DNA from: Micromonospora sp. ALFpr18c
Lineage (GTDB): Bacteria > Actinomycetota > Actinomycetes > Mycobacteriales > Micromonosporaceae
DNA: 44,221 nucleotides
NCBI RefSeq assembly: GCF_008868155.1
Contig: NZ_WBKR01000024.1
Location: 1-44,221, forward strand
Reading direction: 5' to 3'
Below the pieces are notes generated by a model that worked only from the letters and a program-made list of their open reading frames with translations, made no database searches and was not told the DNA's origin. Position 1 is the first letter of the stretch; every line of letters starts with the position of its first letter. The translations under genes and the position numbers were made by a program. This document shows positions 15,069 through 24,132 of the stretch, piece by piece.

Positions 15069-15749
15069 ATGAAGGAACGCCGGGTACTGGTGGTCGAGGA
15101 CGAACGGACCATCGCCGAGTCCATCGCCGCTCGACTGCGGGCCGAGGGTTTCACGGTGCACATCGCGGCGGACGGGCCCAGCGCGGTCGCGCAGTTCCGG
15201 GCCGGCCAGCCCGATCTCGTCGTACTCGATGTCATGCTGCCCGGCTTCGACGGCTTGGAGGTGTGCCGCCGGATCCAGGCGGACCGGCCGGTGCCGGTGC
15301 TGATGCTCACCGCCCGGGACGACGAGACCGACCTGCTGGTGGGGCTCGCGGTCGGCGCGGACGACTACCTCACCAAGCCGTTCTCGATGCGGGAGCTGAC
15401 CGCCCGGGTGCACGTCCTGCTGCGTCGGGTGGAGCGGGCCGCCGCCACACCCGCGCCGCCCGCCATCCGCCTCGGCGACATCGAGATCAACGAGGCCGAG
15501 CGGCGGGTTCGCCGTGGCGGGGCGGACGTGCACCTCACGCCGACCGAGTTCGACCTGCTGATCCACCTCGCGGGGCGGCCCCGCACGGTGCTTCCCCGGG
15601 AACGGCTGCTCGCCGACGTCTGGGGTTGGGGCGACGGCAACGGCACCCGCACGGTGGACAGCCACATCAAGGCGTTGCGCCGCAAGTTGGGCGCCGACCT
15701 CATCCGCACCGTGCACGGCGTCGGTTACGCCCTGGAGCTGCCGTCATGA
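15069..15749 (+). CDS. OmpR/PhoB-family response regulator
   Basis: 226-aa regulator. The receiver domain has VVEDER, phospho-Asp in DLVVLDVMLPGFDG, Thr in LMLTARDDE and Lys in DDYLTKPFSMREL. The C-terminal winged helix (about 130-224) has LTPTEFDLLIHLAGRPRTVL, then DSHIKALRRKLG and IRTVHGVGYAL. ATG 15069 is consistent with family N-termini (ERRVLVVEDE) and with a TACAGT -10 at 8 nt. Its stop overlaps the kinase start (ATGA), so it is co-translated with its partner kinase. Consensus DnaA-like 9-mers lie just upstream. Confidence 0.92.
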   Translation: MKERRVLVVEDERTIAESIAARLRAEGFTVHIAADGPSAVAQFRAGQPDLVVLDVMLPGFDGLEVCRRIQADRPVPVLMLTARDDETDLLVGLAVGADDYLTKPFSMRELTARVHVLLRRVERAAATPAPPAIRLGDIEINEAERRVRRGGADVHLTPTEFDLLIHLAGRPRTVLPRERLLADVWGWGDGNGTRTVDSHIKALRRKLGADLIRTVHGVGYALELPS

Positions 15750-16828
15750 CCGCCTCCCCGCTCACCCGCCTGGACCGGGTGCTGGAGCTGCTGCCCCGCC
15801 CGCTGGATCCGGTGCGCTCCATCAAGCTGAAACTGGGCGTGCTGCTGGTCGCCTCCGGTGCGGCCGGGTTGGCCTACTTCTCGTACGGCATCGGCTGGCC
15901 GCCGCCGGTCACCTCGGCGACCGCCATCGCCGTCGCCCTGCTCACCTCGCAGGTGCTCGCCCACGGCATGACGTCGCCGCTGCGGGAGATGACGGCGGCG
16001 GCCGGGGCGATGGCGCGCGGCGACTACACCCGTCGGGTACGCGCCACCTCCCGCGACGAGGTCGGTGAGCTGGCCCAGGCATTCAACAAGATGGCCGAGG
16101 ACCTGCACGCCGCCGACCAGCGCCGACGGGAACTGATCGCGAACGTCTCGCACGAGCTGCGTACGCCGATCACCGCCCTGCAGGGCGTGCTGGAGAACAT
16201 GGTGGACGGCGTGGCCGACCCGGAACCGGCGGCGCTGCGTTCGGCGCTGGCCCAGACCCAACGGCTCGGGCACCTCGTCGCCGACCTGCTCGACCTGTCC
16301 CGCCTCGACGCCGGCGTGGTGCCGCTGCGGCGGGTACACATCGACGTGGGGGACTTCCTCGACGAGGCGGTGGAGCACGCCACCGCCAGCGCGTCCGGCG
16401 CCGGCCTGGACGTGCACTTCCACCTCCGTGAGCTGCCGGCGCCGCTGACGGTCCACGCGGACCCGTGGCGACTGCACCAGGTCTTCGCGAACCTGCTCGA
16501 CAACGCGGCCCGGCACAGCCCGCCCGGCGGCACCGTGCGGGTGAGCGCCGAGGACCACGGCGACCAGCTCCGCTTCGAGGTGAGCGACGAGGGCCAGGGC
16601 ATCCCGCCGGCCGAACGGTCCCGGGTGTTCGAGCGGTTCACCCGCGGCGACCGGTCGGCCGGCGGCGGTACCGGGCTCGGCCTGGCCATCGCCCGCTGGG
16701 TCGTCGAACTGCACGGCGGTCAGATCGGTGTCCTCGATCCCGCCGGACCGCACCGGGGCGAGAGTCCCGGCTGCCGCATCCAGGTCACCATCCCGAGCGA
16801 CGGGCCACATCGAAAAGAGGCCGCATGA
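15746..16828 (+). CDS. HAMP sensor histidine kinase
   Basis: 360-aa membrane kinase, partner of the preceding regulator. Two adjacent membrane helices (about residues 27-47 and 55-72: LKLGVLLVASGAAGLAYFSY and TSATAIAVALLTSQVLA) leave almost no extracellular loop, so it probably senses the membrane or an associated protein. HAMP follows (SPLREMTAAAGAMARGDYTR), then the HisKA box NVSHELRTPITALQG. The HATPase has the N-box NLLDNAARHSPP and the G-boxes DEGQGIPP and GTGLGLAIARWVVE. ATG 15746 overlaps the regulator stop. Its own stop overlaps the next membrane protein by 4 nt, which may be a sensory partner. Confidence 0.9.
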   Translation: MTASPLTRLDRVLELLPRPLDPVRSIKLKLGVLLVASGAAGLAYFSYGIGWPPPVTSATAIAVALLTSQVLAHGMTSPLREMTAAAGAMARGDYTRRVRATSRDEVGELAQAFNKMAEDLHAADQRRRELIANVSHELRTPITALQGVLENMVDGVADPEPAALRSALAQTQRLGHLVADLLDLSRLDAGVVPLRRVHIDVGDFLDEAVEHATASASGAGLDVHFHLRELPAPLTVHADPWRLHQVFANLLDNAARHSPPGGTVRVSAEDHGDQLRFEVSDEGQGIPPAERSRVFERFTRGDRSAGGGTGLGLAIARWVVELHGGQIGVLDPAGPHRGESPGCRIQVTIPSDGPHRKEAA

Positions 16829-18516
16829 CCAGCCCTGGCAGCACACCGCTACCGGCCACCGGGCCGACCGGACCGCAGGTCCCTCCGACGGTCCGACCCG
16901 GCCCGGCTGCCCCGGCCGCCGCTCGACCCCAACCGTGGCCGCTCACGCCGGCCGTGCCCAGGCCACCGTCGCTGATCGATCGGCGCTGGCCAGGGCCGTC
17001 CGGCCCCGCCCGTCCGCTGGTCCTGGCGGCGCTGACGGCTGCGGCGGTCGTCGGCGCCTCGACGCTCACGACGATCCGTCCCGGCCTCGGCTGGCTGGTG
17101 GCCGCGCTGGCCGGCACCGCCGCCCTCGTCACCGCCAGCGTCGTCCGTTCCAGGACGTCGTCCTCGGCGGCGGCTGCGCCGGCACCGACCGCCACGCCAG
17201 CTGCGGCGGACGCCGCCCGTCCCGGTGCCACGGGGGCACCGGGGCGGGTGGCGCAGGCCGCCTGGGCCGTCGCGACGGTCGCGTTGGTCGGCGTCGGCAC
17301 GGTCCGGGCCGCCGGCTGGCTCTTCGCCCTCTGCCTGCTCGCGGCCGCGGTGACCGGGACGCTCGCGGTGACCGGCGGGCGGAGTCCGCTGGGGATGCTG
17401 CTCGCCGCGACGCTGCCGCCGGCCGCGACGGTACGGGCGCTCCCGTGGGCGGTACGCGGACTGCGCAGCGGCCGCCCGACCGGGTCGGGGATCGAGGTCG
17501 GGCGCATCATCACCAGCCTGGCGATCTCCGTTGGTCTGCTGCTGCTGTTCGGGGTGCTCTTCTCCTCCGCCGACGCGGTGTTCGCCGACCTGGTCACCGG
17601 CCTGCTGCCGGACATCTCGGCGCCCGGTGTGATCGGTTGGGCGTTCCGCCTGCTGCTGATCGGTGGCGGTCTGCTCGGTGCCGCGTACCTGGTCAGCCGC
17701 CCGCCCGACCTGGACGGCCTGCGCCCCGGGCCGTCCCGACCGGCCCACCGGCTGGAGTGGACCCTCCCGCTGGTGCTGCTCGACGCCCTGTTCGCCGCGT
17801 TCGTGCTGGTCCAGTTGACGGTGTTGTTCGGCGGCGCGGGGCACGTGCTGCGCACGGCGGGGCTCACCTACGCCGAGTACGCCCGTGGCGGGTTCTGGCA
17901 ACTGCTCGCCGTCACCGCGCTCACCCTGCTGGTGATCGCCATCGCCGCCCGTCGGGCACCGAAGGCCAGCCGGGCGGACCGGTTGCTGGTCCGCGTCCTG
18001 CTCGGCACGCTGGCGGCGCTCAGTCTGGTGATCGTCGCCTCGGCGCTCTACCGCATGCAGGTCTACGCCGACGCGTATGGCGCGACCCGGCTGCGGCTCG
18101 TCGTGGCGACCGCCGAACTCTGGCTCGGGCTGCTCTTCGTCCTGGTCGGGGTGGCCGTGGTGCGGCTGCGGGCGGACTGGCTGCCCCGGTTGGTGATCGG
18201 CACGGCGGTGCTGGCGCTGCTCGGGCTGGCCGTGGTCAACCCCGATCGGCTGATCGCCGACCGGAACGTCGACCGGTACCTGGAGACCGGCCGGTTGGAC
18301 GTCAACCACCTGTCCGGGCTGTCGGCGGACGCCGTACCGGCCCTGGCCCGACTGCCCGAGCCGATGCGCATCTGCGCGCTGCGGCAGCTCGCCGCCGAGC
18401 AACCCGGGGACGGCTTCTGGGCGACGAACCTCGGCCGGGAGCGGGCGCGGCGGGATCTCGACAAGGTCCAGGCGACCGCCGGTCTGGCGTACTGCCCCGA
18501 CCCGCAGCGCTGGTGA
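16825..18516 (+). CDS. DUF4173/DUF4153-type polytopic membrane protein
   Basis: 563-aa protein. A Pro-rich cytoplasmic N-terminus of about 65 residues is followed by roughly ten membrane helices. The core matches the DUF4173/DUF4153 pattern: GRIITSLAISVGLLLLFGVL, LFSSADAVFADLV, then a block with VLVQLTVLFGG, TAGLTYAEYARGGFWQLL and LYRMQVYADAYGATRLRLVV. The C-terminal region after about 480 is soluble and helical (NPDRLIADRNVDRYLETGRL, a typical family feature). Function is unknown. ATG 16825 overlaps the kinase stop by 4 nt, so it is the third gene of the regulator/kinase operon; a signal-input or output role is plausible. Confidence 0.75.
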   Translation: MTSPGSTPLPATGPTGPQVPPTVRPGPAAPAAARPQPWPLTPAVPRPPSLIDRRWPGPSGPARPLVLAALTAAAVVGASTLTTIRPGLGWLVAALAGTAALVTASVVRSRTSSSAAAAPAPTATPAAADAARPGATGAPGRVAQAAWAVATVALVGVGTVRAAGWLFALCLLAAAVTGTLAVTGGRSPLGMLLAATLPPAATVRALPWAVRGLRSGRPTGSGIEVGRIITSLAISVGLLLLFGVLFSSADAVFADLVTGLLPDISAPGVIGWAFRLLLIGGGLLGAAYLVSRPPDLDGLRPGPSRPAHRLEWTLPLVLLDALFAAFVLVQLTVLFGGAGHVLRTAGLTYAEYARGGFWQLLAVTALTLLVIAIAARRAPKASRADRLLVRVLLGTLAALSLVIVASALYRMQVYADAYGATRLRLVVATAELWLGLLFVLVGVAVVRLRADWLPRLVIGTAVLALLGLAVVNPDRLIADRNVDRYLETGRLDVNHLSGLSADAVPALARLPEPMRICALRQLAAEQPGDGFWATNLGRERARRDLDKVQATAGLAYCPDPQRW

Positions 18517-18526
18517 GGGCGAACGC

Positions 18527-18554
18527 TTGACAATCGCGCAGGGCGGGCCAGACT
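18527..18554 (+). promoter_or_regulatory. Consensus -35 promoter for symporter pair, leaderless
   Basis: TTGACA (18527-18532) is a perfect -35. A CAGACT -10 (18549-18554) follows after 16 nt and ends 6 nt before GTG 18561. It is the only exact -35 I noticed in the window and predicts a strong leaderless transcript. Confidence 0.55.
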
Positions 18555-18560
18555 GCCGGG

Positions 18561-18974
18561 GTGGCCAAGCAACTCCCTGACGTGGGGTCGGGCGGTGCGG
18601 TCCCGCCACCCCGGCGGGCCCGGATCGTGTTGGCCGACATCACCCGGCAGGACAGCCGCGCCGAGCGGACCCGCGCCGAGCTGGCGCAGCAGACCCAGGT
18701 GGGTGAGGCGCTGGTCCGCGGCCTGGTCCGCGCCCAGCTCGCGCTGGCGTTGCGACTCTCGCTGGTGGTGGCCATCGGGCTGGGCGGGCTGCCCTGGCTG
18801 TTCGCCATCGCGCCGTCGCTCGGCCGGACGACCGTCGCCGGCGTCAACCTGCCCTGGCTGCTGCTCGGTGTGGCGTCCTTCCCGTTCCTGATCGGGGTGG
18901 GCTGGGCGTACGTGCGGCTGGCCGAGCGCAACGAGCAGGACTTCACCGACCTGGTGCAGCGGCCGGAGCGCTGA
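18561..18974 (+). CDS. Small membrane subunit paired with SSS symporter
   Basis: 137-aa protein with a charged cytoplasmic N-terminus (about 55 residues) and two membrane helices: ALALRLSLVVAIGLGGLPWL and VNLPWLLLGVASFPFLIGVG, ending in the cytoplasmic tail RLAERNEQDFTDLVQRPE. This layout matches the DUF485/DUF4212-type small partners that precede solute:sodium symporters, although the sequence is distinct from the DUF485 protein at 25.7 kb. GTG 18561 lies 6 nt after the -10 of a TTGACA promoter. The symporter gene begins 1 nt after its stop, so the pair is translationally coupled. Confidence 0.7.
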   Translation: MAKQLPDVGSGGAVPPPRRARIVLADITRQDSRAERTRAELAQQTQVGEALVRGLVRAQLALALRLSLVVAIGLGGLPWLFAIAPSLGRTTVAGVNLPWLLLGVASFPFLIGVGWAYVRLAERNEQDFTDLVQRPER

Positions 18975-18975
18975 G

Positions 18976-20616
18976 GTGGGCAACGACTTCGTGGTCCCGG
19001 CCATCGTCGCGGTCACCCTGGTCACCGTCGGGATCGGCTTCTACGGGCTGCGGTTGGCCCGCACCACCTCCGACTTCCTGGTGGCCTCGCGGGCGATCAG
19101 TCCGACGTGGAACGCCGCCGCCATCGGCGGGGAGTACCTGTCGGCGGCGAGCTTCCTCGGCATCGCCGGCCTCGTCCTCAAGTACGGCGTGGACGTGCTC
19201 TGGTATCCGGTCGGGTTCGCCGCCGGCTACCTGGCCCTGCTGCTGTTCGTGGCGGCTCCGCTGCGGCGTTCCGGCGCGTTCACCCTGCCCGACTTCTGCG
19301 AGCTGCGGCTGGGGTCGCGGCGGCTGCGCATCCTCGCCACCGCTTTCGTGATCTTCATCGGCTGGTTGTACCTGGTGCCGCAGCTCCAGGGTGCCGGGCT
19401 GACCCTGGCCACGGTGGCCGGCTCCCCTTACCCGGTCGGTGCCCTCCTGGTCGCGGCCGTGGTCACCGCGAACGTGGCGCTGGGCGGGATGCGGGCGATC
19501 ACCTTCGTCCAGGCGTTCCAGTACTGGTTGAAGTTGACCGCTCTCGCCGTACCGGTGATCTTCCTGGCGTTGCAGTGGCAGGCCGACGGCCGCCCGGCGG
19601 TGACCCCGCCCGACGGGCCGACGTTCCGGGCCGCGACCACCGTCGTGGTCGAGCACCGCGCGACCCTCACGCTGCCCGACGGTGAGATCCGAGAGGTACG
19701 CCCCGGCGACGAGTTGACCTTCGCCGCCGGTGACCCGGTACCGGGGGTGTCCGGGGCGGCCACCGACGCCGGCGACTGGTTGCTGCCCAGCGCCGCCGGT
19801 GACGACGACCGGGGCCTGTTCGCCACGTACTCGCTGATCCTGGCCACGTTCCTGGGCACCATGGGCCTGCCGCACGTGCTGGTGCGCTTCTACACCAACC
19901 CGGACGGCGCGGCGGCCCGCCGGACCACCCTGGTCGTGCTGGCGCTGGTCGGTGCCTTCTACCTGCTGCCCACCCTGTACGGGGTGCTCGGCCGGATCTA
20001 CACGCCGCACCTGCTGATCAGTGGGCAGACCGATGCGGTGGTGGTGTTGCTGCCCGGCGCGGCCCTCGGCGACGGACTGGTCGGGCGGCTGCTCGCCGCG
20101 CTGGTCGCCGCTGGCGCGTTCGCGGCCTTCCTCTCCACCTCGTCCGGGCTGCTGACCAGCGTCGCCGGGGTGATCTCGACGGATGTGCTGGGCCGTGGCT
20201 CGGTACGCGGCTTCCGGCTGGCGACGGTGATCGCTGGCGGCGTGCCGGCGGTGCTGGCGCTGCACGTCTCCGGGCTGGACGTGTCGCAGGTGGTCGGGTT
20301 GGCCTTCGCGGTCGCCGCGTCGAGCTTCTGTCCGCTGCTGGTACTCGGCATCTGGTGGCGTGGGCTGACCGACGTGGGCGCCGCCGCCGGCGTGGTGGCC
20401 GGCGGCGGAGCGGCGATCGGCGCGGTGCTGGTCATCGTGCTCGGGCCGCCGCTGTCCGGCTGGCCGGCCACGCTGACCGCGCAACCGGCCGCCTGGACGG
20501 TGCCGCTGGCCTTCACCGTGATGGTCGCGGTGTCGATCGCCACCCGCCGGCGTGCCCCCGGCGACGTGGCGGCCACCATGCTCCGCCTGCACACCCCGGA
20601 AGCTGTCCGCCTGTGA
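18976..20616 (+). CDS. Solute:sodium symporter (ActP-like)
   Basis: 546-aa SSS-family transporter with about 13 membrane helices. Family motifs: FLVASRAISPTWNAAAIGGE, YLSAASFLGIAGLVLKYGVD, GTMGLPHVLVRFYTNPDG and AAFLSTSSGLLTSVAGVIST. The Na+-site Ser/Thr residues of the last motif are present. It is closest to acetate/monocarboxylate carriers (ActP, MctC). Residues about 200-275 form a hydrophilic, beta-rich insertion (VVVEHRATLTLPDGEIREVR, then PGDELTFAAGD) longer than in ActP, predicted outside or between helices. GTG 18976 is 1 nt after the small subunit's stop. The substrate is unknown. Confidence 0.87.
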   Translation: MGNDFVVPAIVAVTLVTVGIGFYGLRLARTTSDFLVASRAISPTWNAAAIGGEYLSAASFLGIAGLVLKYGVDVLWYPVGFAAGYLALLLFVAAPLRRSGAFTLPDFCELRLGSRRLRILATAFVIFIGWLYLVPQLQGAGLTLATVAGSPYPVGALLVAAVVTANVALGGMRAITFVQAFQYWLKLTALAVPVIFLALQWQADGRPAVTPPDGPTFRAATTVVVEHRATLTLPDGEIREVRPGDELTFAAGDPVPGVSGAATDAGDWLLPSAAGDDDRGLFATYSLILATFLGTMGLPHVLVRFYTNPDGAAARRTTLVVLALVGAFYLLPTLYGVLGRIYTPHLLISGQTDAVVVLLPGAALGDGLVGRLLAALVAAGAFAAFLSTSSGLLTSVAGVISTDVLGRGSVRGFRLATVIAGGVPAVLALHVSGLDVSQVVGLAFAVAASSFCPLLVLGIWWRGLTDVGAAAGVVAGGGAAIGAVLVIVLGPPLSGWPATLTAQPAAWTVPLAFTVMVAVSIATRRRAPGDVAATMLRLHTPEAVRL

Positions 20617-20681
20617 CCACTACGACTCCAGGATGATCGAGGTCCGTCCACCGTCGGAGGGCGGAACTGGCGATCGACGGA

Positions 20682-20687
20682 TAACGT
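20682..20687 (+). promoter_or_regulatory. Leaderless -10 element for ABC exporter
   Basis: TAACGT ends 6 nt before ATG 20694. Confidence 0.4.
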
Positions 20688-20693
20688 CGCCTC

Positions 20694-21458
20694 ATGACTG
20701 TTGAGCACCCCGCGCTCGCACTGCGTGGCCTGGCCAAGCGGTTCGACGGCACGATCGCGGTGGCTGGCGTCGACCTGGACGTCCCCGCCGGTTCCTTCTA
20801 CGGCCTGCTCGGCCCGAACGGCGCCGGCAAGACCACCACCCTGTCGATGGCGGTCGGGCTGCTGCGGCCGGATGCCGGTTCGGCGTGGGTGCTCGGGCAC
20901 GACGTGTGGCAGGACCCGGTCACGGCCAAGCGGTTGCTCGGCGTGATGCCCGACGGGGTGCGCCTGTTCGACCGGCTGACCGGGGCGGAGCTGCTGGCGT
21001 ACCACGGGTTGTTGCGGGGGATGGACCCGGCGGTGGTCGACCAGCGGGCCGCGGAGTTGCTGGACGTGCTGGCGCTCGGCGACGCCGGCCGGACGCTGGT
21101 GGTGGACTACTCGGCGGGCATGAAGAAGAAGATCGGGCTGGCCTGCGCGCTGCTGCACGGTCCCCGGCTGCTGGTTCTGGACGAGCCGTTCGAGGCGGTC
21201 GACCCGGTCTCCGCCGCGCTGATCCGGGACATCCTCACCCGGTACGCGGCGGGCGGCGGCACGGTGGTCTTCTCCAGCCACGTGATGGAGGTCGTCGAAC
21301 GGCTCTGCTCGCACGTGGCGATCCTCGCCGGGGGCACCATCAAGCGGGTCGGCACCCTTTCCGAGGTACGCGGGGACCGCTCGTTGGAGCAGGTCTTCGT
21401 CGAGGTGGTCGGCGGGCGTACCGCGACCGGTGAGGAGCTGTCGTGGCTTTCCCGGTGA
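20694..21458 (+). CDS. ABC transporter ATP-binding protein
   Basis: 254-aa ATPase subunit. Walker A is GPNGAGKTT (about residues 41-49). The Q-loop region is GVMPDGVRLFDRLTG. The signature is YSAGMKKKIGLACAL, a variant of LSGGQ. Walker B is LLVLDEPFEAVD, and the H-switch is VVFSSHVMEVVERL. It belongs to the CcmA/YhaQ-like group that powers multi-helix permeases in export of drugs, lipids or peptides. A TAACGT -10 lies 6 nt before ATG 20694. It overlaps the permease by 16 nt, which fixes its partner. Confidence 0.92.
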   Translation: MTVEHPALALRGLAKRFDGTIAVAGVDLDVPAGSFYGLLGPNGAGKTTTLSMAVGLLRPDAGSAWVLGHDVWQDPVTAKRLLGVMPDGVRLFDRLTGAELLAYHGLLRGMDPAVVDQRAAELLDVLALGDAGRTLVVDYSAGMKKKIGLACALLHGPRLLVLDEPFEAVDPVSAALIRDILTRYAAGGGTVVFSSHVMEVVERLCSHVAILAGGTIKRVGTLSEVRGDRSLEQVFVEVVGGRTATGEELSWLSR

Positions 21459-23146
21459 GTGCCGCCGCCGCTCCCGCCGCGCCGGTCCGACCCGTCTCCG
21501 CCGGGCATTTCGTGCGGCTCAAGCTGCGGGTGATGGGCAACAACTTCCGGGGTCAGGGCTGGCGGATCGCCCTGTTCATCGGCGGTGCGCTGGTCGGGCT
21601 GTGGTTCGCCGTCAGCGGCTTCTTCCTCTTCGCCGCGCCCGGCATGACGGGCAACGGCCGGTACGCGGTGTTGGTCGCGGCGGCCGGTGGTGGGCTGCTG
21701 GTGCTCGGCTGGCTGCTGCTGCCGCTGGTCTTCTTCGGGGTCGACGAGACGTTGGATCCGGCCCGGTTCGCGCTGTTGCCGCTGACCCGACGCACCTTGG
21801 TCACCGGCCTGTTCGCCGCGGCCCTGGTCAGCGTGCCGGTGCTGGCGGTGCTGGTCGCCTCGTTCGGGCTGGTGCTCACATCCTGGGCGTTGGGCGGTTG
21901 GTCCGCGGGCCTGGTGGCCATCGTCGGCGTGCTGGGTGGGCTGCTGCTCTGCGTGGCCGCGAGCCGGGCGGTGACCAGCGCCTTCGCGTCCATGCTGCGG
22001 TCACGGCGGGTACGTGACCTGGCGGCCGTGCTGTTGGCGGTGACCGCCGCGCTGCTCGGGCCGTTGCAGGTGTTCGGCCTCGCGGCGCTGCGCGAGGCGG
22101 ACTGGAGCCGGTTGACCGGAGTGGCGACGGTCGTCGCCTGGACGCCGTTCGGTGCACCGTGGACCGCCGGCATCGACGTGGCGCAGGGCCGGGTCTGGGC
22201 CGCCCCGGTCAAGTTGCTGATCACGGCCGCGGCGATCGGTGCCCTGCTGGTCTGGTGGTCGCGGTCGTTGGAGTCGGCGATGGTGGGCGCGGTGAGCGCC
22301 GGGAAGGCACCGACGCGGCGCGGTGCCACCGGTGGCGCGGTCGGCCAGCTGTTTCCCCGACTCGCGGGCTGGGCCCGCCGGGACCGGTTCGGCGCGTTGG
22401 TCGCCCGGGAGGCCCGCTACTGGTGGCGGGACGCCCGCCGACGGGCGAACCTGATCACCATCGCGGTGGTCGGCATCTTCGTGCCCGTGGTGATCAACGT
22501 GACGGGCGGGGACTTCGCGGCCACGGACGGCGCGGGGTTGACCGCGGGCGTCGCCGACAGCTCACCGGTCGTGGTCACCATCTCCATGCTCTTCGTCGGC
22601 GTACTCGCCTCGGTCACCCTGGCCAACCAGTTCGGTTTCGACGGCAGCGCGTACGCCGCGAACGTGGTCGCCGGCGTGCCCGGCCGGGTGGAGCTGCGCG
22701 CGCGCATGACGGCCTTCTCGCTGTACGTGCTGCCGATGCTCACGGTCGTCGCCGTGGTGCTGTCGGTGGTGCTCGGCCGACCGTCGTGGATCGGGTTGAC
22801 GACGGGCAGCCTGGCCGCCACCTACGGCGCGGGGCTGGCGGTGAACAGTTTCGTGTCGGTGCTCGGGGCGTACTCGCTGCCGGAGACGAGCAATCCGTTC
22901 GCGATGAACAGCGGCGCCGGTGTCGCGAAGGGCCTGCTCACCATCCTGGCCATGGTCACCTCGGCGGTCGCGGCGGTGCCGATGGTGGTGGCCGCCGCGC
23001 TGCTCGGCGACGCGTGGCTCTGGCTGGCCCTGCCGGTCGGCATCGGGTACGGGCTGGGCGCGGCACTGCTGGGGGCGTACCTGGCCGGCGACGTACTGGA
23101 CCGCCGCCAGCCGGAACTGCTGGCCACCGTCACCCCGCGCCGTTAA
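21443..23146 (+). CDS. ABC transporter permease
   Basis: 567-aa membrane protein with about 12 hydrophobic helices in two similar halves, for example [60 protein letters not shown] and [17 protein letters not shown]. There is a cytoplasmic stretch [20 protein letters not shown] before the second half, typical of large actinobacterial ABC-2-like permeases. The substrate is unknown. GTG 21443 has GAGGAG 5-6 nt upstream. It overlaps the ATPase gene and should form a complex with it. Its stop codon overlaps the convergent DUF397 gene by 4 nt (TTAA). Confidence 0.85.
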   Translation: MAFPVSAAAAPAAPVRPVSAGHFVRLKLRVMGNNFRGQGWRIALFIGGALVGLWFAVSGFFLFAAPGMTGNGRYAVLVAAAGGGLLVLGWLLLPLVFFGVDETLDPARFALLPLTRRTLVTGLFAAALVSVPVLAVLVASFGLVLTSWALGGWSAGLVAIVGVLGGLLLCVAASRAVTSAFASMLRSRRVRDLAAVLLAVTAALLGPLQVFGLAALREADWSRLTGVATVVAWTPFGAPWTAGIDVAQGRVWAAPVKLLITAAAIGALLVWWSRSLESAMVGAVSAGKAPTRRGATGGAVGQLFPRLAGWARRDRFGALVAREARYWWRDARRRANLITIAVVGIFVPVVINVTGGDFAATDGAGLTAGVADSSPVVVTISMLFVGVLASVTLANQFGFDGSAYAANVVAGVPGRVELRARMTAFSLYVLPMLTVVAVVLSVVLGRPSWIGLTTGSLAATYGAGLAVNSFVSVLGAYSLPETSNPFAMNSGAGVAKGLLTILAMVTSAVAAVPMVVAAALLGDAWLWLALPVGIGYGLGAALLGAYLAGDVLDRRQPELLATVTPRR

Positions 23147-23349
23147 CCGGCGCGCCGGCTCCCGGGCTGGGCAGCGTCGGCGACGAAGCCACGCCAGGCG
23201 GACGGCGCGAAGGTGAGGATCGGGCCGGAACGATCCTTGCTGTCCCGGACCAGCACCACGCCGGGCATGTTGTCCGCCACCTCGACGCAGTTGCCGCCAG
23301 AGTCGGTCGACCGGGTGGACGTGCGCCAGCAAGGCTCGCTCATCGTCAT
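23143..23349 (-). CDS. DUF397 protein
   Basis: 68-aa DUF397 protein with the family landmarks WRTSTRSTDSGGNCVEVADN, VLVRDSKDRSGPILTFAPSA and WRGFVADA. DUF397 genes are typically paired with XRE/DUF5753 regulators in actinomycetes and act in developmental or antibiotic control, perhaps as a toxin-antitoxin-like pair. ATG 23349 overlaps the regulator's stop codon (ATGA). At its other end it converges on the ABC permease, with stop codons sharing TTAA. Confidence 0.9.
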   Translation of the reverse strand: MTMSEPCWRTSTRSTDSGGNCVEVADNMPGVVLVRDSKDRSGPILTFAPSAWRGFVADAAQPGSRRAG

Positions 23350-24131
23350 TGCGTCACCTTCAGCTTCCGGATCAGATCCAGCGTGGCGCCGGTGGAGAGT
23401 GCTTCGCCGAGCAGGCTATCCCACTTGCGATCGATCAAGGCGATCATTTCGGGGTCGTCCATGACGTGTCCGCGGACGGCATTCTCCAGGTAGAGGGCCC
23501 TGTCTCCGTCCGGCAGATCAGCGAGCACGAAGCCACCGCCGAGGCCGACATGCTCGCCCACGGCCAGTGGGATCCCGTGTATTCGGACGAATGGCAGATC
23601 CGCCACCTCATGCAGCCGACCGAGTTGGGCATCGAGCACGGCAGGACCACCCACCGGTCGGCGGAGGCCCATCTCGTCAACCATGAAGACGCAGTGCGGT
23701 GGTACATCCCGGGACAACAGCTTCTGACGTTCCAGCCGGACCGCAACGAGTTCGTCGACAACGCTCGGCGGATGCAGCCCTCCCGCTGAGATGACCGCGT
23801 GGGCGTACTCCTCGGTCTGGAGTAGGCCGGGCACGAGACATGCCTCGAAGGCGCGTAGACGAGTGGCCCGCTGCTCGTATCCGCGCCACTGCGCGAACCA
23901 GGAAGGCCCGCGATCCTGGTCTGCGGCCCTGAGTAGTTCGGCGAGGAGGCCGCCGGTGGCGAGGGCGTCGGCGGCGGCGACCGCGAACTCCATGGTCGGT
24001 CGACGCCGACCGGTCTCGATGGCCGCCACCGTGGAGGGACTCCATCGGGTGGCCGTCGCCAACGCCTCCTGGGACATCTCGGCACCGGCTCGGGCGGCCT
24101 TCAACGCCCGCACCCACATCTCGATGTTCAT
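23346..24131 (-). CDS. XRE-family regulator with DUF5753
   Basis: 261-aa regulator. The N-terminal helix-turn-helix (about residues 5-60: LKAARAGAEMSQEALATATR, WSPSTVAAIETGRRRP) is of lambda-repressor type. The DUF5753 ligand-binding-like domain spans about 85-255 (FEACLVPGLLQTEEYAHAVI, CVFMVDEMGLRRPVGG, LPDGDRALYLENAVRGHV). The closest theme is WhiJ-like regulators of Streptomyces. ATG 24131 has GAGGTAAGG immediately upstream. A CTTACC/GGTAAG inverted repeat covers that site, suggesting autoregulation. Its stop overlaps the DUF397 start, so the two are co-translated. Confidence 0.92.
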   Translation of the reverse strand: MNIEMWVRALKAARAGAEMSQEALATATRWSPSTVAAIETGRRRPTMEFAVAAADALATGGLLAELLRAADQDRGPSWFAQWRGYEQRATRLRAFEACLVPGLLQTEEYAHAVISAGGLHPPSVVDELVAVRLERQKLLSRDVPPHCVFMVDEMGLRRPVGGPAVLDAQLGRLHEVADLPFVRIHGIPLAVGEHVGLGGGFVLADLPDGDRALYLENAVRGHVMDDPEMIALIDRKWDSLLGEALSTGATLDLIRKLKVTQ

Positions 24132-24132
24132 C

